Assembly: GCA_019114115.1 (NCBI GenBank)
Contig: DXGD01000445.1
Coordinates: forward strand, 1-12,854
Source: Candidatus Nesterenkonia stercoripullorum
Lineage (GTDB): Bacteria > Actinomycetota > Actinomycetes > Actinomycetales > Micrococcaceae
Direction: 5' to 3'
DNA: 12,854 bases
Numbering within the stretch: the stretch's first letter is position 1; every line of letters starts with the position of its first letter. The notes under the pieces are model-generated. The model did not search any database and was not told the DNA's origin. It saw only the letters and a program-made list of their open reading frames with translations. Position numbers and translations under genes: made by a program. Positions 1 to 7,310 of the stretch are shown piece after piece.

Positions 1-903
<903 letters not shown>

Positions 904-942
904 CCATGCTCGTTCGCAGCGCTGGCGAGAATCGCTGAGACC

Positions 943-1692
943 ATGGCGGGATCCACATTCGCCTCGCGCAGCTACCGGGACACGGCGGTCATTCTGCGTA
1001 CCCAGAACCTGGGCGAAGCGGACCGGATCATCACGGCGCTGACCCCGCATCACGGTGTGGTCCGCGCCGTGGCCAAAGGTGTGCGACGAACCTCGTCGAA
1101 GTTCGGTGCCACAGTGGAGCCGTTCATGGTGGCCGATGCGCAGTTCGTCCACGGACGAAGCCTGGATATCATCACCCAGGCCACCTCGCGCGCCACGTAC
1201 GGATCGCTCATCGTCGCCGACTATGACAAGTACACGGCGGCGAGCACTATGGTCGAGGCCGCTGAGCGGATCTCGGAATCCGACGTCGATGCCACGCGGG
1301 GGCAGTTCGCGCTGCTCTATGGGGCGCTCTCAGCACTGGCGCGAGGAGTTCACGCCGCAGATCTCGTGATGAACTCCTACCTGCTGCGGGCGCTGAGCAC
1401 CGCAGGCTGGGCGATGACCTGGACAGTATGCGTCAACTGCGGGTCGCAGGGCCCTCATCACGGGTTCCACCCCGGTGCCGGGGGGCCGGTCTGCATGGAC
1501 TGCCGGCCTCCTGGCACGATCAGCATGGCCTCCGACACCACGCGCCTGCTGCACGCGCTGCAGCATGGGCAGTGGGAGGGGATGGAGAGCGCTCGGCAGG
1601 ACATTCGCTTCGAGGCCGGGCATATCGTCTCCAGCTACGTCGATCATCACCTGGAACGGCGGCTGAATTCATCACGTATGAGCGAGTCCTGA
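943..1692 (+). CDS. recO: DNA repair protein RecO
   Basis: RecO works in the RecFOR pathway: it anneals complementary single strands and helps load RecA onto SSB-covered DNA. The 249-residue product fits the family length. The N-terminal ~80 residues ([20 protein letters not shown], then [19 protein letters not shown]) form the OB-fold with the conserved basic KGVRR segment. The helical C-terminal part holds a four-cysteine zinc site, C163/C166 and C184/C187 (CVNC...CMDC). The ATG at 943 is chosen because the conserved N-terminus begins just after it; the ribosome site is weak (GAGA about 7-10 bases upstream). It follows leuA by 39 bases and precedes uppS by 13 bases, so the three genes probably share a transcript. 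The recO-uppS pairing is common in actinobacteria. Confidence 0.95.
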   Translation: MAGSTFASRSYRDTAVILRTQNLGEADRIITALTPHHGVVRAVAKGVRRTSSKFGATVEPFMVADAQFVHGRSLDIITQATSRATYGSLIVADYDKYTAASTMVEAAERISESDVDATRGQFALLYGALSALARGVHAADLVMNSYLLRALSTAGWAMTWTVCVNCGSQGPHHGFHPGAGGPVCMDCRPPGTISMASDTTRLLHALQHGQWEGMESARQDIRFEAGHIVSSYVDHHLERRLNSSRMSES

Positions 1693-1705
1693 GAAGATAG
1701 GCGCT

Positions 1706-2554
1706 ATGGCCCGTCACGATCTGTCCCGCACACCATCGGCTGCTTCCGCTGAGCAGGCCTATGAAGAGCCCTGGCCGCACCCCTCGGGCGCTCAGGCTCC
1801 TGATATTCCGCAGCGGTTCGTCCCTGGTCATATCGCCATTGTGATGGACGGCAATGGGCGCTGGGCCAACCAGCGAGGGCTGCCGCGAACAGAGGGGCAC
1901 CGTGCAGGCGAAGCCGCCCTGATGGAGGTCATGGCCGGGGCGATAGAAGCCGGCGTCGGGCATGTCAGCGTGTATGCCTTCTCCACGGAGAACTGGAAGC
2001 GCTCTCCCGAAGAGGTCAGGTTCCTGATGGGCTACTCCCGGACGGTGCTGCGCCGGCAGCGCGAGGTCCTGCATAGCTGGGGGGTGCGCATCCGGTGGAG
2101 CGGAAGCCGGAAGAGGCTGTGGCGTTCCGTCGTCAAGGAGCTCGAATCTGCCGAGGAGCTGACCCAGCACAATACCCGCTGCACTCTGACGATGTGCGTC
2201 AACTACGGGGGGCGGGCAGAGATCGCTGAGGCAGTGCGCGGCATTGCGGAGAAGGCGGCCAGCGGCACCATCGACTCCCGCCGGATCACCGAGGCCACGG
2301 TAGCGGCTCATCTGGATGAACCCGATATGCCGGACGTGGACCTCTTCCTGCGCAGCTCCGGAGAGCAGCGGATCTCCAATTTCCTGCTCTGGCAGTCCGC
2401 CTATGCGGAGCTGGTCTTCCTCGATGTCCTGTGGCCCGACGTCGATCGCAGGGTCCTGTGGCAGGCCATGGAGATCTACGCCCGCCGTGACCGGCGCTAC
2501 GGAGCCGCTGTCGATGCCGTAGGGGCCGACGTCGACCGGACTTCCGGGGCGTAG
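1706..2554 (+). CDS. uppS: Isoprenyl transferase (cis-prenyl/polyprenyl diphosphate synthase)
   Basis: A cis-prenyltransferase that extends an allylic diphosphate with isopentenyl diphosphate to make the polyprenyl carrier for peptidoglycan and other wall polymers; it is peripheral at the membrane. Seen in the 282 residues: IVMDGNGRW with catalytic Asp48, the R..GH.AG segment (residues 57-68), FSTENWKRS at 92-100, and the C-terminal [24 protein letters not shown] that binds IPP pyrophosphate and Mg2+ (most homologues have RTSGE here, so Ser replaces Thr). An N-terminal extension of ~40 residues precedes the fold, as in the mycobacterial decaprenyl-type enzyme next to recO. Chain length of the product cannot be read from the sequence. 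A GAGAAG ribosome site at 1691-1696 overlaps the recO stop and sits 9 bases before the ATG. The last 58 bases overlap the convergent hydrolase gene. Confidence 0.94.
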   Translation: MARHDLSRTPSAASAEQAYEEPWPHPSGAQAPDIPQRFVPGHIAIVMDGNGRWANQRGLPRTEGHRAGEAALMEVMAGAIEAGVGHVSVYAFSTENWKRSPEEVRFLMGYSRTVLRRQREVLHSWGVRIRWSGSRKRLWRSVVKELESAEELTQHNTRCTLTMCVNYGGRAEIAEAVRGIAEKAASGTIDSRRITEATVAAHLDEPDMPDVDLFLRSSGEQRISNFLLWQSAYAELVFLDVLWPDVDRRVLWQAMEIYARRDRRYGAAVDAVGADVDRTSGA

Positions 2555-3558
2555 GCCAGCAGCCACCGGCGGAGCTCCTCGAACGACGCCGTCCGCACCG
2601 TCTCCTCGGACGCGAAGACGTCGTGGAGCGCCCCGCGCTGACGCAGCACCGTGACGCGCCGGCCCAATCGCACGGCCCGCTTGGCCAGCAGGTCAACGTC
2701 GAGGACGGCGTCCGCCGCCTGATGCTCGCTGCTCCACTGCCGTCGGTAGACAGTGCTGGTCGATAGCAGCACCAGCAGCGGCAGCTCCAGGTCCAGGCCT
2801 TCGGCGATGCTCCGGTGCCCGGCCATGACGGCGCGCATCCACCCCGCGGTGATGGGGAAAGAGTTCCTCGGGCGCATCCGCGGATGCAGATGCCATTCCC
2901 CGCGGGCCTCATCGGAGAGGGACTGCCAGTAGTTGTCGATCTTGGGGATCTTCAGCGGGCGGCGCGGGTTCAGGTGACTCAGCGGCGTGAGGAGCCCCTC
3001 GATGGTGGCTCTGGCCGGGACGTCGCCGGAGAGCTCCAGCCAGGGACTGTTCAGGATCAGGGCGGACAGGGAGCGGGGATGCCGCTGCGCCCAGAGCGCG
3101 GCGATCAGCCCACCTGTGGAGTGGGCATGAAGCAGCGGAGCCGGAGCCTGAGGATGGGCCTCAGCGATGATCGCGAGCGCGGCGCCGATCTCGGCATCGT
3201 ACTCCGCCAGGTCGCTGATATAGCCCGGCGTATGCCAACTCCGCAGGCTCCTGCCGTACTTCCTCAAGTCCAGCGCGTAGAAGCGCCTGCCCCAGAGGGC
3301 CCACTGCCGTGCCTTGGGCAGGTTGTAGAAGTAGTCGGTCCAACCATGGATATGCAGGACGGGCGCCAGCGGCTCATCTTCAGTGCCCTGGGGGCCGAGC
3401 TCGCCGTCGTAGCGGACGAGAGTGGCGCTGATCGGCCCTTCGTCGTCTACGCCCAAGGGGATGGAGCGACGCGAGCACTCCGGCAGCATATCCTCGATCC
3501 ACTCACCCTCGGGAGGGTCGTCGAGGTACTCGTCATTCGGGCTGCGTCCTGTGCTCAT
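2497..3558 (-). CDS. Alpha/beta hydrolase (serine aminopeptidase S33/lysophospholipase-like)
   Basis: A 353-residue cytoplasmic hydrolase of unknown substrate; no signal peptide or membrane helix is visible. Fold landmarks are HIHGWTDY (oxyanion loop, HG at 71-72), [12 protein letters not shown] (94-104, typical of the Hydrolase_4/S33 group), the nucleophile elbow AHSTGG with Ser147, a late acidic residue in AVLDVDLL (Asp287 or Asp289) and the catalytic His312 in LHDVF. A complete Ser-Asp-His triad is therefore likely. The elbow has Ala rather than the usual Gly at the first position. The segment between 170 and 250 would be the cap. The start is ATG at 3556-3558. A TAGGAT hexamer lies six bases upstream, suggesting a leaderless mRNA. 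The gene is divergent from pyrD and its 3' end (last ~18 codons and stop) overlaps uppS. Esterase, lipase or peptidase activity are all possible; the family is confident, the function is not. Confidence 0.85.
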   Translation of the reverse strand: MSTGRSPNDEYLDDPPEGEWIEDMLPECSRRSIPLGVDDEGPISATLVRYDGELGPQGTEDEPLAPVLHIHGWTDYFYNLPKARQWALWGRRFYALDLRKYGRSLRSWHTPGYISDLAEYDAEIGAALAIIAEAHPQAPAPLLHAHSTGGLIAALWAQRHPRSLSALILNSPWLELSGDVPARATIEGLLTPLSHLNPRRPLKIPKIDNYWQSLSDEARGEWHLHPRMRPRNSFPITAGWMRAVMAGHRSIAEGLDLELPLLVLLSTSTVYRRQWSSEHQAADAVLDVDLLAKRAVRLGRRVTVLRQRGALHDVFASEETVRTASFEELRRWLLAYAPEVRSTSAPTASTAAP

Positions 3559-3608
3559 GCCTCTATCCTAGGACCGCTGGAGGTCGCCACTCGCTCTAGG
3601 ATGGAGTC
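3559..3608. promoter_or_regulatory. Divergent, mirror-symmetric promoter region between hydrolase gene and pyrD
   Basis: The whole gap is 50 bases. For pyrD (+), TAGGAT at 3597-3602 is followed by six bases and ATG at 3609. For the hydrolase (-), the complement reads TAGGAT at 3565-3570, again followed by six bases and its ATG. CTCTATCCTAG (3561-3571) and CTAGGATGGAG (3596-3606) are inverted copies with one mismatch. Both fit the actinobacterial -10 consensus TAnnnT placed to start transcription at or within one base of the start codon. I see no convincing -35 element for either. The symmetry could also serve as an operator, but no regulator is indicated. Confidence 0.5.
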
Positions 3609-4742
3609 ATGACTTCCGATTCACGATCACCCGCGCTCTACGGCGCGCTGTTCAAAGCGTTCTTCACCGGCATGGATCCAGAGCGGGCCCATCAGCGAGT
3701 GGTCGGTGGCCTGAAATGGGCTCATAGAGTGGGTGCGGGGCGCGCTCTGCTGCGCCTGACCAAGCCTGACCCCGCGCTGGAAGTGGAGGTGCTGGGTCGG
3801 CGCTGGCCATCGCCCTTCGGGCTCGCGGCTGGCTTCGACAAAGGGGCCACTGCGGTGCTCCCGCTGGCAGACCTCGGCTTCGGGCATATCGAGATCGGCA
3901 CCGTCACGGCACGGCAGCAGCCAGGAAATCCCGCCCCTCGGCTCTTCCGGCTCGTGGAGGACCGCGCCCTGATCAACCGCATGGGTTTCAACAATGACGG
4001 CGCCGTCCAGGTGCGCCGCCGGCTGGACGCCTTGCGGGCCGAGCTCACCGATCTCGCGCGGCGCGGGCGATATGCGCCTGTCCTGGGCGTCAATATCGGC
4101 AAGACGAAGGCGACGCCGCTGGAAGATGCGGTGGAGGACTATCTGAGCTCAGCCCGCGAGCTCGCGCCGGTGGCCGACTACCTCGTCGTCAACGTCTCCT
4201 CCCCGAATACCCCAGGGTTGCGCCAGCTGCAGGAGATCCAGTCGCTGGAGCCACTGCTTCGCCGGGTCAAAGAAGTATCGCGGGAGGCCGCCGGGCGGCA
4301 CGTGCCACTGCTGGTCAAGATCGCCCCGGACATGAGTGACGACGACGCTGACGCCGTCGCCGCTCTCGTCGAAGAGGTCGGTCTCGACGGCGTCGTGGCC
4401 ACGAACACGACCATCTCGCGAACGGGTCTTCAGGCCGCGCCGGACGATGTCGAAGCCCTGGGCGCAGGCGGATTGAGCGGCCCGGTGCTGGCGCAGCGGT
4501 CACTGGAGCTGCTGGGACGACTGCGCAGCCGGCTGCCGCTGAGCACCGCGATCATCTCGGTGGGCGGGGTGACCAGCGCCGATGACGTCATCGAACGGCT
4601 CAACGCAGGGGCGGATCTGGTACAGGGCTATACAGCCTTCATATACCAGGGTCCGCTGTGGGTTCAGCGCATCAACAGCGGACTGCGCCAAGCGGTCCGT
4701 TCCGGCGAGTTGCGCCTCAGGAAGGAAACTGGCCGCGCTTGA
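3609..4742 (+). CDS. pyrD: Dihydroorotate dehydrogenase, quinone-dependent (class 2)
   Basis: Oxidises dihydroorotate to orotate in pyrimidine synthesis and passes electrons through FMN to membrane quinone. The 377-residue length and the N-terminal ~50 residues ([18 protein letters not shown]) are those of class 2, membrane-associated enzymes, where this helical segment forms the quinone tunnel. FMN/substrate motifs are [11 protein letters not shown] (70-80), NRMGFNN (123-129), VNIGKTK (161-167), [11 protein letters not shown] with catalytic Ser198 (195-205), KIAPDMS (237-243), ATNTT (264-268), GGLSGPV (287-293), ISVGGV (316-321) and [13 protein letters not shown] (337-349). The ATG at 3609 fits the family N-terminus. 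GGAG four to five bases upstream is too close for a good ribosome site, while TAGGAT six bases before the ATG suggests leaderless expression. The 3' end overlaps the convergent DUF3043 gene by 26 bases. Confidence 0.97.
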   Translation: MTSDSRSPALYGALFKAFFTGMDPERAHQRVVGGLKWAHRVGAGRALLRLTKPDPALEVEVLGRRWPSPFGLAAGFDKGATAVLPLADLGFGHIEIGTVTARQQPGNPAPRLFRLVEDRALINRMGFNNDGAVQVRRRLDALRAELTDLARRGRYAPVLGVNIGKTKATPLEDAVEDYLSSARELAPVADYLVVNVSSPNTPGLRQLQEIQSLEPLLRRVKEVSREAAGRHVPLLVKIAPDMSDDDADAVAALVEEVGLDGVVATNTTISRTGLQAAPDDVEALGAGGLSGPVLAQRSLELLGRLRSRLPLSTAIISVGGVTSADDVIERLNAGADLVQGYTAFIYQGPLWVQRINSGLRQAVRSGELRLRKETGRA

Positions 4743-5328
4743 CCTGGGGTTTCGGCAGACGCAGACGCCGGATCTGGAGTGAGCGCATGGCCGCGTACAG
4801 CCGCACCCCGCGCTCGCGGTTCTGGATGCCGTACTTCTGATCCAGGCGCTTGCGAATGGAGCGGCCGACCCACCACGACTCCGCGATCACCAGGATGAGG
4901 ATGATCCAGAGGAACTGGCTCATCACCAGGCGAAGCTGCTCGGGCACTGCCAGCGAGACGAAGAGGAACGCCAGGACGACGATCAGCATCCACTCGCCGA
5001 TGCCCGTGCGGGCGTCAACCCAGTTGCGCGCGAAGCGGCGCTGATCCCCGCGGTCACGTGGGGGCAGGTGCCGCTCGTCGCCAGTCTCCATGGCGCGGCG
5101 CATCTTGACCCGCTCCTGCTGGATGTGCTGACGCTGGGCCGCCCGCGCGGCCTTGCGGTCACTGGGCACCAGCGGGCGACGTCGTGCCGCCTCTTGATCA
5201 CGCCGCTTCGGCGTGGGAGCACCCTTCTTCTCCGGCAGCTTCGCGCTGTTGTCCTGCTGCTGCTGGGCCAGCTCGGCGGCCTCGGCTGCCGCGATCTCGT
5301 TAGCTGTACGCTTCTTTCGTCCAAACAC
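4717..5328 (-). CDS. DUF3043 family membrane protein
   Basis: An actinobacterial membrane protein of unknown function, 203 residues. The charged, glutamine- and alanine-rich N-terminus (FGRKKRTANEIAAAEAAELAQQQQ) leads into the family signature KKGAPTPKRRDQEAARRRPLVP (about 34-55). A basic helical region follows (to ~105), then two membrane helices at about 111-130 (GEWMLIVVLAFLFVSLAVP) and 134-155 (LVMSQFLWIILILVIAESWW), and a basic tail ending [16 protein letters not shown]. The predicted arrangement is a hairpin with both long arms in the cytoplasm. The start is GTG at 5326-5328. GGAG lies only two bases upstream, too close to be a normal ribosome site, whereas TAAACT six bases upstream fits a leaderless start. 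The gene converges on pyrD (26-base overlap) and diverges from the Fe-S carrier gene. Family assignment rests on the motif and length; no function is claimed. Confidence 0.85.
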   Translation of the reverse strand: MFGRKKRTANEIAAAEAAELAQQQQDNSAKLPEKKGAPTPKRRDQEAARRRPLVPSDRKAARAAQRQHIQQERVKMRRAMETGDERHLPPRDRGDQRRFARNWVDARTGIGEWMLIVVLAFLFVSLAVPEQLRLVMSQFLWIILILVIAESWWVGRSIRKRLDQKYGIQNRERGVRLYAAMRSLQIRRLRLPKPQVKRGQFPS

Positions 5329-5334
5329 CGCTCC

Positions 5335-5340
5335 AGTTTA
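5335..5340 (-). promoter_or_regulatory. Putative -10 element of the DUF3043 gene (leaderless)
   Basis: On the minus strand the sequence reads TAAACT, six bases (GGAGCG), then the GTG start. This matches TAnnnT at the distance that would place the first transcribed base at the start codon. No clear -35 hexamer is visible upstream. Confidence 0.45.
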
Positions 5341-5459
5341 CCCAGGTTAAGCCCGAAGGCGGGGCGCCGAGCTGGACAAGGGCCGGCGTGCAGCCAGCTG
5401 AAGGCCGAGAATGAGCTCCTGCTCTCGTGCCGAGGGAATGAACTCGGGGCCAGGCGACG

Positions 5460-5486
5460 TTGATAGAGTGAAAACGCCTATACACT
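5460..5486 (+). promoter_or_regulatory. Candidate promoter for the Fe-S carrier gene
   Basis: TTGATA at 5460-5465 resembles a -35 box. TATACACT at 5479-5486 offers a -10 box, either TACACT (spacer 15) or TATACA (spacer 13). Both spacers are short, although GTTGAT at 5459-5464 gives 16 to TACACT. It lies in the AT-richest part of an otherwise GC-rich gap. If used, it would give a leader of about 160 bases before the ATG at 5656. Confidence 0.35.
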
Positions 5487-5655
5487 TCGGCTGTCCTCAC
5501 CTCAGTGACCTGCGCGGTCAGCGTCCTGCAGGGCCGGCTCCCTCAGCGGTGGCTTCGGCCTCGCAAGAGCCTGGGGCACCCGGCGGGTGTGCAGGACAGC
5601 GGACGCTGCCTTGGCAGTGTCTTCCCTTTGGACACCATGACAGAGAGGTGGAGAC
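5487..5655 (+). promoter_or_regulatory. Structured 5' leader upstream of the Fe-S carrier gene
   Basis: The gap between the DUF3043 gene and the Fe-S carrier gene (5329-5655, 327 bases) holds no credible gene. Its second half is rich in inverted repeats. CAGCGTCC (5519-5526) can pair with GGACGCTG (5601-5608), and the overlapping GTCCTGCA (5523-5530) can pair with TGCAGGAC (5590-5597). The two 8-base pairings exclude one another because they share 5523-5526. A small CTGC/GCAG hairpin (5606-5617) competes with the first pairing. GTGTC (5617-5621) can pair with GACAC (5631-5635) just before the ribosome site AGAGGTGG (5644-5651). I do not recognise a known riboswitch or RNA family. Confidence 0.35.
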
Positions 5656-6054
5656 ATGAGTACTCCGACTCACGACGCAACCGTCACGACTGAAGCCCCG
5701 AGTGCTGCGGAGGTCAGCGATGTCAAAAGGCACGAGGTCGAGCTCAGCGATCCGGCCGCAGAGAAGGTCGCCTCGCTGTTGGAGCAGGAAGGTCGGCACG
5801 ACCTCCGCCTGCGTGTGGCCGTCCAGCCTGGCGGGTGCTCGGGCCTGATCTACCAGCTCTACTTCGATGAGCGGCTGCTCGACGGTGATGCGCTGCGATC
5901 CTTCAACGGGGTGGAAGTCGTCGTGGACAAGATGAGCGTGCCCTACCTCGAGGGCGCCACGATCGACTTCGAAGACTCCATATCCAAGCAGGGCTTCACA
6001 ATCGATAACCCCAATGCCGGCGGCTCGTGCGCATGTGGAGATTCCTTCCACTGA
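5656..6054 (+). CDS. erpA: Iron-sulfur cluster carrier/insertion protein (HesB/IscA/ErpA family)
   Basis: An A-type Fe-S carrier that receives clusters from the assembly machinery and delivers them to apo-enzymes in the cytoplasm. The 132-residue product has a variable N-terminus of ~25 residues and then the family core from VELSDPAAEKVASLL. The three conserved cysteines are present: Cys61 in GGCSG, and Cys125 and Cys127 in GSCACGDSF near the C-terminus. The start is well defined by AGAGGTGG ending five bases before ATG. It is preceded by a structured leader and followed by a long hairpin, so it is probably monocistronic. A homologue lies near the cytochrome oxidase genes in mycobacteria too, which hints at service to respiratory Fe-S proteins (inference). 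The erpA name follows common annotation; an IscA-like role in general cluster trafficking cannot be excluded. Confidence 0.9.
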   Translation: MSTPTHDATVTTEAPSAAEVSDVKRHEVELSDPAAEKVASLLEQEGRHDLRLRVAVQPGGCSGLIYQLYFDERLLDGDALRSFNGVEVVVDKMSVPYLEGATIDFEDSISKQGFTIDNPNAGGSCACGDSFH

Positions 6055-6435
6055 CCGCTCGATGAGCCTGCAGGCTCCGCTGCTCGCGTCACAATCGCGA
6101 CATGCAAGCCGGATCTGCGCCTTGGCGTAGGACGTTCCCAGCCCGGCCGAGCACACCGAAACTCCGCTTCACGCGCCGTTCTACACGGCGTAGAAGCGGA
6201 GTTTCGTGCTGTCTGGCGGGATCTTCGCGATCCTGGAAGAGGCCATCAGATCAGCCGCACCATGGCGTCGTGCCTCCCGGCGCTCTACAGTCCGTAGTAG
6301 TCTTGACGTTGAAGCGTCTCAGGCTGCTTCCACGGAGCGTTCATGCGGTGCCCATCTCGGGTAGCGCGAGTGCGTCTCCCAGGCATCCTGGGTCGGGAAG
6401 AGCATTCGCACACTGAGGAAGAGGAAGGGCCGTCT
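6055..6435. other. 381-base intergenic region between erpA and ctaC
   Basis: No credible gene is visible. Besides the long hairpin at 6157-6206, it holds a perfect 14-base palindrome GAGCCTGCAGGCTC at 6064-6077, ten bases after the erpA stop, and a six-base-pair hairpin CCCAGG-CAT-CCTGGG at 6378-6392, 44 bases before the ctaC start. A promoter for the ctaC operon must lie in the second half, but no -35/-10 pair is convincing: TTGACG at 6303-6308 has no TAnnnT partner at a normal distance. The open frame upstream of 6436 has no homology to the CtaC N-terminus and is treated as non-coding. Confidence 0.5.
6157..6206. terminator. Long perfect hairpin after the Fe-S carrier gene, probable terminator
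   Basis: CGAAACTCCGCTTC (6157-6170) and GAAGCGGAGTTTCG (6193-6206) are perfect 14-base complements. Inside, CGCCGT (6174-6179) and ACGGCG (6185-6190) form a second stem with loop TCTAC. Just outside, AGCAC (6150-6154) can pair with GTGCT (6206-6210), which competes for the base at 6206. It begins 103 bases after the erpA stop. There is no separate U-run, only the GUUU within the 3' arm. The AAAC...GTTT design resembles the hairpin after ctaF in this window, which supports a terminator. A dispersed palindromic repeat is the alternative. Confidence 0.55.
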
Positions 6436-7308
6436 GTGAGTTCGCACTTTCGAAGCGGCAGCCGGGGCCGGAGGGCAGTCAAGGTCACTGCGCTGGCCGG
6501 ACTAGCGGCGGTCGTGCTCACCGGTTGTTCCGAGCAGGTCCAGCGGGGCTGGCTGCCAGGAAGCCGGGATACGACCAGTAATACTGCCGAGTTGACCGAT
6601 CTCTGGGTCAACTCGTGGATCGCCGCGCTCATCGTCGGCGTCCTCACATGGGGGCTCATGCTCTGGTGCATGGTCGCCTACCGCCGGCGCAAGGGGGAGA
6701 CCGGCTATCCGAGGCAGCTGGCCTACAACGTGCCGCTGGAGATCATGTACACGATCGTGCCGCTGGTCATGGTCGGGGTGCTCTTCTTCTACACCGATCA
6801 GGTGCAGCGCTCGGTGGACGAGCCCTTTGAGGATCCGGACCTCGTCGTCGACGTCCGGGGCAAGCAGTGGGCGTGGGACTTCAACTATGACTACGACGGC
6901 GAGGAGCGTTACTTCGCCGGCACGCAGGCACACCTCACCGGTGAGGAGGGTGTCGAAGAGACCCTTCCGACGCTGTACCTTCCGGTGGGTCAGGAAGTGC
7001 ACTTCGAGCTCAATGCTCGCGATGTGATCCATTCCTTCTGGGTCCCGGCCTTCCTGCAGAAGCGCGATATGGTGCCGGGCCGCACGAACCACATGTACCT
7101 GACTCCTGAGGAGGAGGGCACCTTCGCCGGTAAGTGCGCGGAGCTCTGCGGTGAGTACCACTCAGAGATGCTCTTCAACGTCGAAGTGGTCAGCGAGCAG
7201 GAGTTCCAGGAGTACCTGGAGACCCTTCCCGAAGGCCAGCTCGGTGACGAGTATGACCGCAACCCGAATCTCAATGAAGACGTCGCAGCGAGCGAAGGGG
7301 CGAACTGA
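6436..7308 (+). CDS. ctaC: Cytochrome c oxidase subunit II (CuA subunit, lipoprotein)
   Basis: Carries the binuclear CuA centre that accepts electrons from cytochrome c (here probably the QcrC domain) and passes them to CtaD. The product is 290 residues from GTG at 6436. This start is preferred over the ATG at 6343 because it gives a proper lipoprotein signal: [20 protein letters not shown] with lipobox LTGC and Cys31. AGGAAGGG (6422-6429) is also placed as a ribosome site. Two membrane helices follow (about 57-81 and 103-120). The aromatic electron-entry segment is [11 protein letters not shown] (143-153). CuA ligands are His199 (DVIHSFWVP) and Cys234, Cys238, His242 and Met245 in [12 protein letters not shown], with Glu236 as the expected backbone ligand/Mg residue. 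The chain ends in an acidic tail. It is the first gene of ctaC-ctaD-ctaF; ctaD starts two bases after its stop. Confidence 0.96.
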   Translation: MSSHFRSGSRGRRAVKVTALAGLAAVVLTGCSEQVQRGWLPGSRDTTSNTAELTDLWVNSWIAALIVGVLTWGLMLWCMVAYRRRKGETGYPRQLAYNVPLEIMYTIVPLVMVGVLFFYTDQVQRSVDEPFEDPDLVVDVRGKQWAWDFNYDYDGEERYFAGTQAHLTGEEGVEETLPTLYLPVGQEVHFELNARDVIHSFWVPAFLQKRDMVPGRTNHMYLTPEEEGTFAGKCAELCGEYHSEMLFNVEVVSEQEFQEYLETLPEGQLGDEYDRNPNLNEDVAASEGAN

Positions 7309-7310
7309 CC

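Noticed and set aside
2815..3612. Plus-strand open frame of 265 codons opposite the hydrolase
   Set aside because: It is the antisense shadow of the hydrolase gene, has no recognisable domain, and would run into pyrD.
5637..5693. Short upstream ORF starting at ATG 5637 and overlapping the erpA start
   Set aside because: It has 18 codons in another frame, no ribosome site of its own and a basic, unremarkable peptide. AGAGGTGG is placed for the ATG at 5656.
6064..6077. Palindrome GAGCCTGCAGGCTC as a terminator of erpA
   Set aside because: The stem has only five base pairs and no U-run follows. The long hairpin at 6157-6206 is the better candidate.
6303..6331. TTGACG at 6303-6308 as the -35 box of the ctaC promoter
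   Set aside because: No TAnnnT hexamer occurs 15-19 bases downstream, so it was not listed as a promoter.
6343..6435. ATG at 6343 as an upstream start for ctaC
   Set aside because: It would add 31 hydrophilic, acidic residues before the lipoprotein signal peptide, which must be N-terminal. GTG at 6436 has a ribosome site and leaves the signal at the start.
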